Below, in pieces: positions 37,677-47,336 of a DNA stretch of 64,000 nt. The notes under the pieces are model-generated. The model did no database searches. It was not told the origin of the DNA and saw only the letters and a list, made by a program, of their open reading frames with translations. The translations under genes and the position numbers were made by a program. The first letter of the stretch is position 1. Each line of letters opens with the position of its first letter. The stretch comes from Ethanoligenens harbinense YUAN-3 (GTDB taxonomy: Bacteria; Bacillota; Clostridia; Oscillospirales; Ethanoligenentaceae): positions 1,581,310 through 1,645,309 of the forward strand of contig NC_014828.1 of assembly GCF_000178115.2 (NCBI RefSeq), given 5' to 3'.

Positions 37677-38621
37677 TCATTCTTCGATTTTGGTAACGGT
37701 GACGAAATGCAGCGAGTCGAGCACCTCGGGTTTGGTGCAGATCTGCGTACCGGGCTTGGATGCGGTGATGGTGCCGGCCGCCGTAGTAATCTTGGCGATA
37801 TCGTAAAGCGAATCGCCGTGCACGATGGAATAGGCCAGCGAACCGACCATGGAGTCGCCCGCGCCGGTGGCGCTTTTGACTTCGATATCCCAGGAATCGA
37901 CTTTATAGGCTTCGTCCGCGTCCGCGACCAGCGCGCCGTCCGGCCCCATGGAAACGATCACGATGGCGATGCCTTTGGCGATAAATTCCCGCGCGGCCGT
38001 CAGCACATCCTTCGGGGTCTTGAGCTCGCGTCCCAGCAGGGCTTCCAGCTCATGGATGTTCGGCTTGACCGCATACGGGATGCTTTTGAGACCCTCGGCC
38101 AGCGCTTCCCCGTCCGCGTCCAGAATCGTCTTGACGTTCTCGACCTTTGCCGCGGTGATGCACTGCGCATAGAAATCCTTCGGCACACCCGGCGGCAGGC
38201 TGCCGCTCACGACGGCCACATCGGCGTTTTTGCAGAGGTTGCGGAATTTTTCCTGAAATTTTTCCAGATTTTCCGGCGAGACCTCGGCGCCGCTCTCATT
38301 GATCTCGGTGGTCTTACCCGCTTTCCGGTCGAAGACCTTGAGGTTGGTGCGCGTTTCACCCGGGATCTCCAGGCAGTCGGCCGGCAACTGCGCTTCGCTC
38401 AGGAAGTCAAGCAGCTGCTTGCCGGTGTTGCCCGCCACAAAACCCGTTACGACGACGTCGGTCTCAAAGCTGTGCAGCACGCGTGCCACATTGATGCCCT
38501 TTCCGCCTGGGTCGAGCCTGGATTCCATCACGCGGTTGAGCCCGTAGGGCACCAGTTCCTTGATTGCGATGGTCTTGTCTATGGAAGGATTCACCGTGAC
38601 CGCGATCACTTTCCCCGCCAT
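37677..38621 (-). CDS. fruK: 1-phosphofructokinase (FruK/PfkB family)
   Basis: A 314-residue ribokinase-fold kinase. The N-terminal sugar-binding signature GGKGINVARVLHSF and the C-terminal ATP-binding TGAGDSMVGSLAYSI are both present, as are TLNPSID-type VTVNPSIDKT and PPGVPKDFY. It phosphorylates fructose 1-phosphate (or a related C1-phosphate such as tagatose 6-phosphate). The ATG at 38621 has AGGGGGTG upstream; a GTG three codons earlier lies inside that ribosome site. Confidence 0.9.
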   Translation of the reverse strand: MAGKVIAVTVNPSIDKTIAIKELVPYGLNRVMESRLDPGGKGINVARVLHSFETDVVVTGFVAGNTGKQLLDFLSEAQLPADCLEIPGETRTNLKVFDRKAGKTTEINESGAEVSPENLEKFQEKFRNLCKNADVAVVSGSLPPGVPKDFYAQCITAAKVENVKTILDADGEALAEGLKSIPYAVKPNIHELEALLGRELKTPKDVLTAAREFIAKGIAIVIVSMGPDGALVADADEAYKVDSWDIEVKSATGAGDSMVGSLAYSIVHGDSLYDIAKITTAAGTITASKPGTQICTKPEVLDSLHFVTVTKIEE

Positions 38622-38656
38622 ATTATACACCCCCTATGTTGTTCTGCATATGGTTT

Positions 38657-39439
38657 TTACGGCAATTTCTTCGGGCTTTCCACCAAAAACAGCCGCACGC
38701 CGCGGCTGACGAATTCCTGCCGCTGCTCTTCGGTCACAAGATCACTTGTGATACAGCCGTCGATGTCCGAAAGGGAGCCAAACCGCGCAAACGACACGCG
38801 GCCGATTTTGGAATGATCCGCAAGAACAAACACCTGTTCAGCCACCTGCATCATTTTTTCCTTCACAGACGCTTCCGAAATATTCGGTGTGGTCAGGCCC
38901 ATGCTTTTTTCTATGCCGTTGGTGGCCATAAACGCTTTATCCACCCGGATGCGGCTCAGAAACTGCTCCGCCACCGGCCCCACCAGCGCCATGGTATTCG
39001 GACGAAGCGTGCCGCCGGTGGCCATGAGCGTGATGCCCGGATAAATGGAAAGTTGCTGAAGCAGATGGATGGAATTGGTCACTACCGTCAGTTGCTTAAA
39101 CCTGGCAAGGTGCGGCGCGAGGTACAGCGTGGTCGTGCCGGAATCAATGAGGAGGGAGTCCCCATCCTCGATGAGGGCCGCGGCACGCTCCGCGATGCTC
39201 TGCTTTTCCTCGCGGTATTGATCTTCTTTTTCGCTGTAGGTCGGCTCAAAACCCACCGATTCCAGACAGACGGCGCCTCCGTGCGTACGCTTGATCATCC
39301 GTCTTTTTTCCAGTTCGTTCAGGTCCCGCCGGACGGTCGATTCGGAAACGCCGAACAATTCGCACAGTTTGTGTACGGATGCCCGCGTATTGCTTTGCAC
39401 ATATCCGGTGATCTTCTGCAGGCGTTCTTCTTCAAACAT
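38657..39439 (-). CDS. DeoR/GlpR family regulator (FruR-like)
   Basis: A 260-residue repressor. The DeoR helix-turn-helix at residues 20-45 has VHKLCELFGVSESTVRRDL, followed by the KRTHGGAV signature. The DeoR C-terminal sensor contains DSGTTTLYLAPHLA and VVTNSI. Such proteins sense a sugar phosphate; with fruK directly downstream this is very likely fructose 1-phosphate. It begins the fruR-fruK-ptsH-ptsI series, with direct-repeat operators just upstream. Confidence 0.92.
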   Translation of the reverse strand: MFEEERLQKITGYVQSNTRASVHKLCELFGVSESTVRRDLNELEKRRMIKRTHGGAVCLESVGFEPTYSEKEDQYREEKQSIAERAAALIEDGDSLLIDSGTTTLYLAPHLARFKQLTVVTNSIHLLQQLSIYPGITLMATGGTLRPNTMALVGPVAEQFLSRIRVDKAFMATNGIEKSMGLTTPNISEASVKEKMMQVAEQVFVLADHSKIGRVSFARFGSLSDIDGCITSDLVTEEQRQEFVSRGVRLFLVESPKKLP

Positions 39440-39462
39440 ATGAATCGTTCACTTTCGGTATA

Positions 39463-39495
39463 TTTGATTGTTTTTGGCTGTATTTTTGATCGTTT
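39463..39495 (-). promoter_or_regulatory. Candidate FruR operator: two direct repeats
   Basis: TTTGATTGTTT (39463-39473) and TTTGATCGTTT (39485-39495), spaced 22 bp apart start to start (two helical turns), 24-56 bp ahead of the regulator start codon. On the minus strand they read AAAC[GA]ATCAAA, which resembles the TCAAA half-sites of FruR/DeoR family operators. This suggests autoregulation of the cluster. Confidence 0.55.
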
Positions 39496-39706
39496 AAGAC
39501 CGATTATCAGTCTATCACCGCCCCTTCGCCTTGTCAATGGTTTCCGGAATGATTCTCACTTATTCTACATATTTGTGCATTGTGTCAACGGTTCGTCATG
39601 TTTCTCGTGTTTCCGTCATCTGCCGCCCGGCGGCATGACCGTTTGCAGAGAAACAGCCACCGTTCCCACGCATGTTCCCGGCGCGCGCGCAAATGGCGTG
39701 CTTTTA

Positions 39707-39735
39707 TTGACACCTATTGGAATCCATCTTATAAT
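39707..39735 (+). promoter_or_regulatory. valS: Consensus sigma-A promoter of valS
   Basis: TTGACA, 17-bp spacer, TATAAT: a perfect match to the vegetative consensus. The -10 ends 28 bp before the valS ATG, leaving a leader of only about 20 nt; a T-box leader therefore cannot fit between this promoter and the gene. Confidence 0.9.
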
Positions 39736-39763
39736 AAAATGCAGAATCGCAAGGGGGCAAACT

Positions 39764-42382
<2,619 letters not shown>

Positions 42383-42451
42383 ACCCGGCGGATGCCAAAC
42401 GCATCCCATCAGGCCCGACTATCGGAACGGGCAGAAACGAGGAACCTGTTT

Positions 42452-42853
42452 ATGGAATGGAAAGACGAGCTGTCCGTCGGCGTCGAACTGATCGACAATG
42501 AGCACAAGGAACTTATCCGCGCGGTCAACGAGCTGTTTGACGCCTGCATGCACGGTAAAGGGCGCGCAAAAATCGCGGAGACCCTGAAATTCGTAGAAAA
42601 CTACACCGTCAAGCATTTCGGAGACGAGGAAGCGCTCCAGAAAAAGTACAACTATCCGGGATTTCCTGCGCATCAAAAACTTCACAAAGCGTTTGTGAGC
42701 GATCTCCAAAACTACAAACGGCAGTTGGAGACCGAAGGCCCGACCGTGAACCTCGTGGCCACGTTCAACACGTTCGTTTCGTCCTGGCTCATCAAGCACA
42801 TCAGCATCGAAGACAAAAAAATCGGCATACATATCCGCTCCCTGAATCAGTGA
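42452..42853 (+). CDS. Bacteriohemerythrin
   Basis: A 133-residue four-helix di-iron oxygen-binding protein. The iron ligands appear as NEHKELI (H-x-x-x-E type), HFGDEEA, HQKLHKAF (HxxxH) and WLIKHISIEDK (HxxxxD). The start MEWKDELSVG follows GAGGAA. Roles include oxygen sensing, storage or delivery in anaerobes. It is read in the same direction as valS and folC, 69 bp after valS. Confidence 0.93.
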   Translation: MEWKDELSVGVELIDNEHKELIRAVNELFDACMHGKGRAKIAETLKFVENYTVKHFGDEEALQKKYNYPGFPAHQKLHKAFVSDLQNYKRQLETEGPTVNLVATFNTFVSSWLIKHISIEDKKIGIHIRSLNQ

Positions 42854-42898
42854 GCGGACGCGCGCTTTCCCCATTTTCTCCATCCGAGGTAATGCCCG

Positions 42899-44185
42899 TT
42901 GACTTATGAAGAAGCACTGGCCTATATCCACTCCACGCTGCGTTTCGGCATCCAGCCGGGCCTTTCCCGCATTGCGCGGCTGCTCGGGCGCATCGGCAAT
43001 CCGCAGGAGCACCTGCGCTTCGTCCATGTGGCGGGCACCAACGGCAAAGGCTCCACCAGCGCGGCCATCGCCGCCGCTCTGCGCAAAGCCGGCCTGCGCA
43101 CCGGGCTGTATATCTCCCCCTATATTGAGGACTTCCGTGAGCGTATCCAGATCAACGGCCGATATATCGCCCCCGGCGAGCTGGCAGCAGAACTTGCGCG
43201 CCTTCTCCCCTTCCTGAACGAAAGTGAGGGCGAACATCCCACCGAGTTTGAGCTCATCACCGCGCTGGCCTTTGCGTATTTCGCGCGGCAGGCCTGCGAC
43301 GTGGCGGTACTGGAGGTGGGACTCGGCGGCCGGTTCGACGCCACCAACGTCATCCCCACGCCGCTCATTTCGGTCATCACCGCCATTTCACTCGACCACA
43401 CCGCCGTTCTGGGCGACACGCTGGGGCAAATCGCCTTTGAAAAATGCGGCATCATCAAGCCGGGCGGTGTGACCGTCACCAGCCCCGGGCAGGCTCCGGA
43501 AGCGCTGGAAACCATCACCCGCATCTGCGCGGAGCGCGGCAATCCGCTGCATATTCCACAAATAGAAAAGGTGCAGATTCAGCAAGAAGGCATCGACGGG
43601 ACAAGCCTGCTATACGGCGGGCAGCCGCTCTCCGTCCCGCTCTGTGGCCGGCATCAGATCGCCAATTTTCTGACGGCCTACGAGGCCCTGCGCCTTCTGC
43701 CCTCCCGTGGACTGGACATTTCCCTGCAAAATGCGGCTGCCGGTATGGCAGACGTACGGTTTCCGGCAAGACTGGAACGCCTGCATGATAAACCGCTCGT
43801 CCTGCTTGACGGCGCGCACAACGCCGCCGGCACCGCCGCCTTGGCAGACGCCGTCCGGCGGTATCTTCCCGGCCGTCCGGTCACGACCGTCATGGGCATG
43901 CTTGCGGACAAGGACTATGCCGCGGGTGTCGGCAACATCGCGCCGCTGTCCGCCCGGTTCATTGCCGTGCGCCCCGACAGCCCGCGCGCGCTTGACCCCC
44001 GGGAAACTGCCCGCACGGCATCCGCTTTCTGTGCAAATACGGTCTTTTTTGACGATTTGGGAGATGCGTTTGCGGATGCGCTCGCCCATACCGGTGCCGA
44101 AGGCGTGCTGCTCATCTGCGGCTCGCTGTATCTGGCGGGGCCAATGCGCCGGCTGGTGCGCGGGCATTTCAGTAAATGTGTGTAA
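42899..44185 (+). CDS. folC: Folylpolyglutamate synthase / dihydrofolate synthase
   Basis: A 428-residue Mur-ligase-family enzyme adding glutamates to folate. P-loop HVAGTNGKGSTSAAI is near residue 47, followed by SPYIEDFRERI, EVGLGGRFDATNVI and DHTAVLGDTLGQIAFEK. The C-terminal domain has LLDGAHNAAGTAAL. Translation starts at a TTG, with CGAGGTAA upstream; an ATG seven bases earlier is out of frame. A terminator follows the stop. Confidence 0.94.
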   Translation: MTYEEALAYIHSTLRFGIQPGLSRIARLLGRIGNPQEHLRFVHVAGTNGKGSTSAAIAAALRKAGLRTGLYISPYIEDFRERIQINGRYIAPGELAAELARLLPFLNESEGEHPTEFELITALAFAYFARQACDVAVLEVGLGGRFDATNVIPTPLISVITAISLDHTAVLGDTLGQIAFEKCGIIKPGGVTVTSPGQAPEALETITRICAERGNPLHIPQIEKVQIQQEGIDGTSLLYGGQPLSVPLCGRHQIANFLTAYEALRLLPSRGLDISLQNAAAGMADVRFPARLERLHDKPLVLLDGAHNAAGTAALADAVRRYLPGRPVTTVMGMLADKDYAAGVGNIAPLSARFIAVRPDSPRALDPRETARTASAFCANTVFFDDLGDAFADALAHTGAEGVLLICGSLYLAGPMRRLVRGHFSKCV

Positions 44186-44225
44186 CAAAATACTGTTCGA
44201 CAAAATTCCCTTTGCATAATTTCCC

Positions 44226-44257
44226 AAATCCTTTATCCTATGGATAAGGGATTTTTT
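44226..44257 (+). terminator. folC terminator
   Basis: AAATCCTTTATCC, loop TAT, GGATAAGGGATTT (13 bp with one GU pair), followed by TTTTG; 40 nt after the folC stop. Confidence 0.8.
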
Positions 44258-44499
44258 GTGTCTGCATCCGCGTCCGGTTCTGCGGAGGCGACTTTTATAC
44301 GAAACGTTGACAACCACCGGGCGTCTGTTCCTGAAGTTTCGCTGTTCCCAAACGGCGCGGGCGGTTTTCAACCGCCCGAACTTGCAGTGCAAACCCTAAT
44401 CTTGCAAAAACGCCCCTGCGTTTTCGCTTCCCGCCAAAGGCGGGAAGCGTACGATCACCGGTGTCTTTGTGCACAGCAGAATCCGCTGGAGGTGAAAAC
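44258..44499 (+). promoter_or_regulatory. Leader region of the spoIIA operon with two hairpins
   Basis: No gene is seen here. Two perfect hairpins lie at 44358-44378 (CGGGCGGTT, loop TTC, AACCGCCCG) and 44425-44449 (CGCTTCCCGCC, loop AAA, GGCGGGAAGCG). Neither is followed by a T-run, so they are not classic terminators. A sigma-H promoter is expected for spoIIA but I could not identify one convincingly. Confidence 0.5.
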
Positions 44500-44805
44500 A
44501 TGGCATTGCGAATGGAAAACGACGCGCATGTGCTGACGGTCTATCTGGATGGAGAGATCGACCACCATGCGGCCCAAAACCTCCGGGAGGAGATCGACAC
44601 CTCCATTGAGCGGGCACGCCCCTCTGCGCTGGCGCTCGATTTCCGCGGCGTGACGTTTATGGACAGTTCCGGCATCGGGCTGGTGATGGGCCGGTACCGT
44701 GCCATGCAGCCGTTTGGCGGAATCGTCACCGTCAAGAACGCTTCGATGCATATCCGCAAGGTGATGCGGCTGGCCGGGCTGGACAAGCTGGCCCACATCG
44801 AATAG
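44500..44805 (+). CDS. spoIIAA: Anti-anti-sigma factor SpoIIAA
   Basis: A 101-residue STAS-domain protein. The phosphorylatable Ser sits in VTFMDSSGIGLVMGRY (DSSGIG). Dephosphorylated SpoIIAA frees sigma-F by binding SpoIIAB in the forespore. The start MALRMEND follows TGGAGGTG. It is the first gene of the spoIIAA-spoIIAB-sigF operon. Confidence 0.95.
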   Translation: MALRMENDAHVLTVYLDGEIDHHAAQNLREEIDTSIERARPSALALDFRGVTFMDSSGIGLVMGRYRAMQPFGGIVTVKNASMHIRKVMRLAGLDKLAHIE

Positions 44806-44851
44806 CCTTACATATAACTGCGCATGGCAGCGCATGGAGGTGTCAAATCGG

Positions 44852-45292
44852 ATGAAACCGCTCAATGAAATGAAAGTGCAGTTTTCCAGCCGCTCGGTCA
44901 ACGAAAGTTTCGCCCGGGTGGCTGTGGCGGCATTCATCGCGCAACTCGACCCCACGCTCGACGAGCTGGCCGACGTGAAAACAGCTGTTTCCGAAGCGGT
45001 CACAAACAGTATCGTGCACGGCTACAAAAACGATATCGGTGTGATCTATATCGATGTCAAGATCTACGAAAACGGCCGCATCACCGTGGCAATCCGCGAC
45101 AGGGGGTGCGGCATCGAGGATGTGCGCAAGGCCATGGAGCCGATGTTCACCACCAGCCCCGGCGGCGAGCGTGCAGGGCTCGGCTTTACCGTGATGCAGA
45201 GCTTTATGGACAAGCTTCGGGTGCGCTCCCGCTCCGGGTACGGCACCACGGTCATTATGGAAAAAACACTGAGCCAACGACAGGACTCCTGA
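44852..45292 (+). CDS. spoIIAB: Anti-sigma-F factor and serine kinase SpoIIAB
   Basis: A 146-residue GHKL-fold kinase. The N-box is EAVTNSIVHGYK, G1 box RDRGCGIED, G2 box GGERAGLGFTVM. It binds sigma-F and phosphorylates SpoIIAA. The start MKPLNEMK has GGAGGTG 9 bp upstream; the ATG at 44834 lies within that ribosome-site region and is less likely. Confidence 0.95.
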   Translation: MKPLNEMKVQFSSRSVNESFARVAVAAFIAQLDPTLDELADVKTAVSEAVTNSIVHGYKNDIGVIYIDVKIYENGRITVAIRDRGCGIEDVRKAMEPMFTTSPGGERAGLGFTVMQSFMDKLRVRSRSGYGTTVIMEKTLSQRQDS

Positions 45293-45341
45293 GCTTTTGA
45301 CGGAAAAAGACGCGAACAGCACCGCGTTTGGAGGAAAGATC

Positions 45342-46055
45342 ATGTCCGTTCCAAAAAATGACCGCGCTTTGTTCATCCGCGCGGGAAAAGGGGACGCGGC
45401 AGCACAGACCCAGCTTGTGGAAGAGAACCTAGGCCTTGTACATGCCGCCGCGCGACATTTCAACGGCAAGGGCATTGAATACGACGATCTGTACCAGGCA
45501 GGCTGTATGGGGCTTGTTAAAGCGGTCACCGGGTTTGACATCACGCGCGGCGTGCAATTTTCCACCTACGCCGTTCCGGTCATCATGGGAGAAATGCGCC
45601 GCCTGTTCCGAGACGACGGCCCCGTCAAAGTCAGCCGCTCGCTCAAGGAACTGTCGCTCAAAGCCATGCGCGCCCGCGAAAAGCTCAGTGCCCGTCTCTG
45701 CCGCGAGCCTACCCTGAGCGAGCTGGCTGCCGAGCTGGAAACAGACCCGGCGGAAGCCGCGCAGGCGCTGGAAGCCGCCGCCGCGCCGCTCTCCCTTACA
45801 AGCAGCCGGGAGGACGAGGAAAACGGGCAGACCGACATCCCCGTGGACAGTGAAGAGGACGCGCTCGTCGACCATCTGGCGCTCAAAGACGCGCTGGGGT
45901 CCCTGCCGGCGGATGACCGCCTGCTCATCCTGCTGCGCTATTTTCAGGGCAAGACGCAAACCGAAACGGCATCCGTCCTGCATATGACCCAGGTGCAGGT
46001 CTCGCGCAGAGAGAAAAAGATTCTCGCACTGCTGCGCAACCGGCTGCTGGAATAG
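45342..46055 (+). CDS. sigF: RNA polymerase sigma-F factor, early forespore
   Basis: A 237-residue sigma-70 family factor. Region 2 has EENLGLVHAAARHF, YDDLYQAGCMGLVKAV and FSTYAVPVIMGEMRRLFRDD; region 4 has LLRYFQGKTQTETASVLHMTQVQVSRREKKIL. The start MSVPKNDRA follows TTTGGAGGAAAG. It directs the first compartment-specific transcription of sporulation, and its operon context (with spoIIAA and spoIIAB) separates it from the close paralogue sigG. Confidence 0.95.
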   Translation: MSVPKNDRALFIRAGKGDAAAQTQLVEENLGLVHAAARHFNGKGIEYDDLYQAGCMGLVKAVTGFDITRGVQFSTYAVPVIMGEMRRLFRDDGPVKVSRSLKELSLKAMRAREKLSARLCREPTLSELAAELETDPAEAAQALEAAAAPLSLTSSREDEENGQTDIPVDSEEDALVDHLALKDALGSLPADDRLLILLRYFQGKTQTETASVLHMTQVQVSRREKKILALLRNRLLE

Positions 46056-46090
46056 GTCGGCGTTTTTGGGCGCCATATGCGCATCCCCAG

Positions 46091-46117
46091 CGGACAGGCC
46101 TTGCCTGTCCGTTTTTT
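46091..46117 (+). terminator. Terminator of the spoIIA operon
   Basis: CGGACAGGC, loop CTT, GCCTGTCCG (9 bp), followed by TTTTTT. Confidence 0.9.
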
Positions 46118-46132
46118 ACGTCAAAATCCACG

Positions 46133-46162
46133 TTGCCCTCGGCCCCAAAACAGCGGTATAAT
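46133..46162 (+). promoter_or_regulatory. Probable promoter of sbcD-sbcC
   Basis: TTGCCC, 18-bp spacer, TATAAT, 44 bp before the sbcD ATG and just behind the spoIIA terminator. Confidence 0.6.
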
Positions 46163-46205
46163 ACAGATTGTACCGCAATCCACCACCGACAGACGGGCTA
46201 AGCAA

Positions 46206-47336
46206 ATGAGATTTTTACATACGGCGGACCTGCACCTCGGCAAACGCGTGGGCGAGTTCAGCCTCATCGAGGATCAAACCTATCTTTTAAACCAGATCTT
46301 GGAGATCGCAGACCATGAACAGCCGGACGGCGTCCTGCTCGCCGGGGATATTTACGACAAAAGCGTGCCGTCCGGCGAGGCGGTGGAAGTATTCGACGCG
46401 TTCCTCACCGCGCTGGCGGAACGCGGGCTGCCGGTGTTCCTCATCAGCGGCAACCATGATTCCCCCGAACGGCTGGGGTTCGGCAGCCGCATCTTCCGGG
46501 AAAAGCAGGTGCACATCGCCGGTGTGTTCGGCGGTGCGCCGCAGAAGATCACCCTCACCGACGCATATGGCCCGGTGCATGTGTTCCTGCTCCCCTTCCT
46601 GAAGCCGGCCTCCGCCGCGCCCTTCTTCCCGGACGACCCGCCCGAGAGCTATACCGACGCCGTGCGCGCCGCGCTGGCGGCCTGCGCGCCCGACCCATCG
46701 GCGCGCAACGTGCTGGTGGCGCACCAGTTCGTCACTGCGGGCAGCACCGAACCCGCGCGCTGCGATTCCGAAACCATCTCAGTCGGCGGGCTGGACAATG
46801 TGGACGCTTCGGTGTTCGACGCATTCGACTATGTCGCACTCGGCCATCTGCACGGCCCGCAGCGTATCGGGCGGGACAGCGTGCGCTACGCGGGGTCCCC
46901 TCTTAAATATTCCTTTTCCGAAGCCAGGCAGCACAAATCGGTCACGCTGGTCGAGCTTGCGGAGAAAGGGAACGTTTCGTTCCGCCTGCTCCCCCTCTCC
47001 CCCCTGCGGGACATGCGGGAGATCTGCGGTCCACTGGCGGAGCTTCTGCGTGCCGGCGCTCCCACACAGGATTATATCCACGCCACCCTCACCGACCGGG
47101 AGGATGTGTATGACGCGGCCGCGCGGCTGCGTCAGGTCTACCCCAACCTGATGCGGCTGGATTTCGAGCATGACGCCCTGCCGAACACACCGTCGAAAAC
47201 TGCGGCATCGGATGTGGCGCGGAAAAGCCCGTTTACGCTGTTTGCGGAATTTTTCGAAAGCCAGAACGGCGCGCCGCTTTCGGAAGCTGAGCGCGCCCTG
47301 CTGGGCGATGTCCTGCGTGAAACGGAGGGAACCTGA
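46206..47336 (+). CDS. sbcD: Exonuclease SbcD (Mre11-like)
   Basis: A 376-residue metallophosphoesterase nuclease subunit. Metal motifs HTADLHLG, AGDIYD, SGNHDSPERLG, and LGHLHGPQ are present in order, followed by the SbcD capping domain. It works with SbcC on hairpins and protein-blocked DNA ends. The ATG opens the conserved MRFLHTADLHLG; the frame continues upstream through the sigF terminator without similarity. Its stop overlaps the sbcC ATG by one base (TGATG). Confidence 0.94.
   Translation: MRFLHTADLHLGKRVGEFSLIEDQTYLLNQILEIADHEQPDGVLLAGDIYDKSVPSGEAVEVFDAFLTALAERGLPVFLISGNHDSPERLGFGSRIFREKQVHIAGVFGGAPQKITLTDAYGPVHVFLLPFLKPASAAPFFPDDPPESYTDAVRAALAACAPDPSARNVLVAHQFVTAGSTEPARCDSETISVGGLDNVDASVFDAFDYVALGHLHGPQRIGRDSVRYAGSPLKYSFSEARQHKSVTLVELAEKGNVSFRLLPLSPLRDMREICGPLAELLRAGAPTQDYIHATLTDREDVYDAAARLRQVYPNLMRLDFEHDALPNTPSKTAASDVARKSPFTLFAEFFESQNGAPLSEAERALLGDVLRETEGT

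Noticed and set aside
38636-39763. A long upstream extension of the valS frame
   Set aside because: It overlaps the fruR gene in antisense and the intergenic promoter; the conserved ValRS N-terminus begins at 39764 with a ribosome site.
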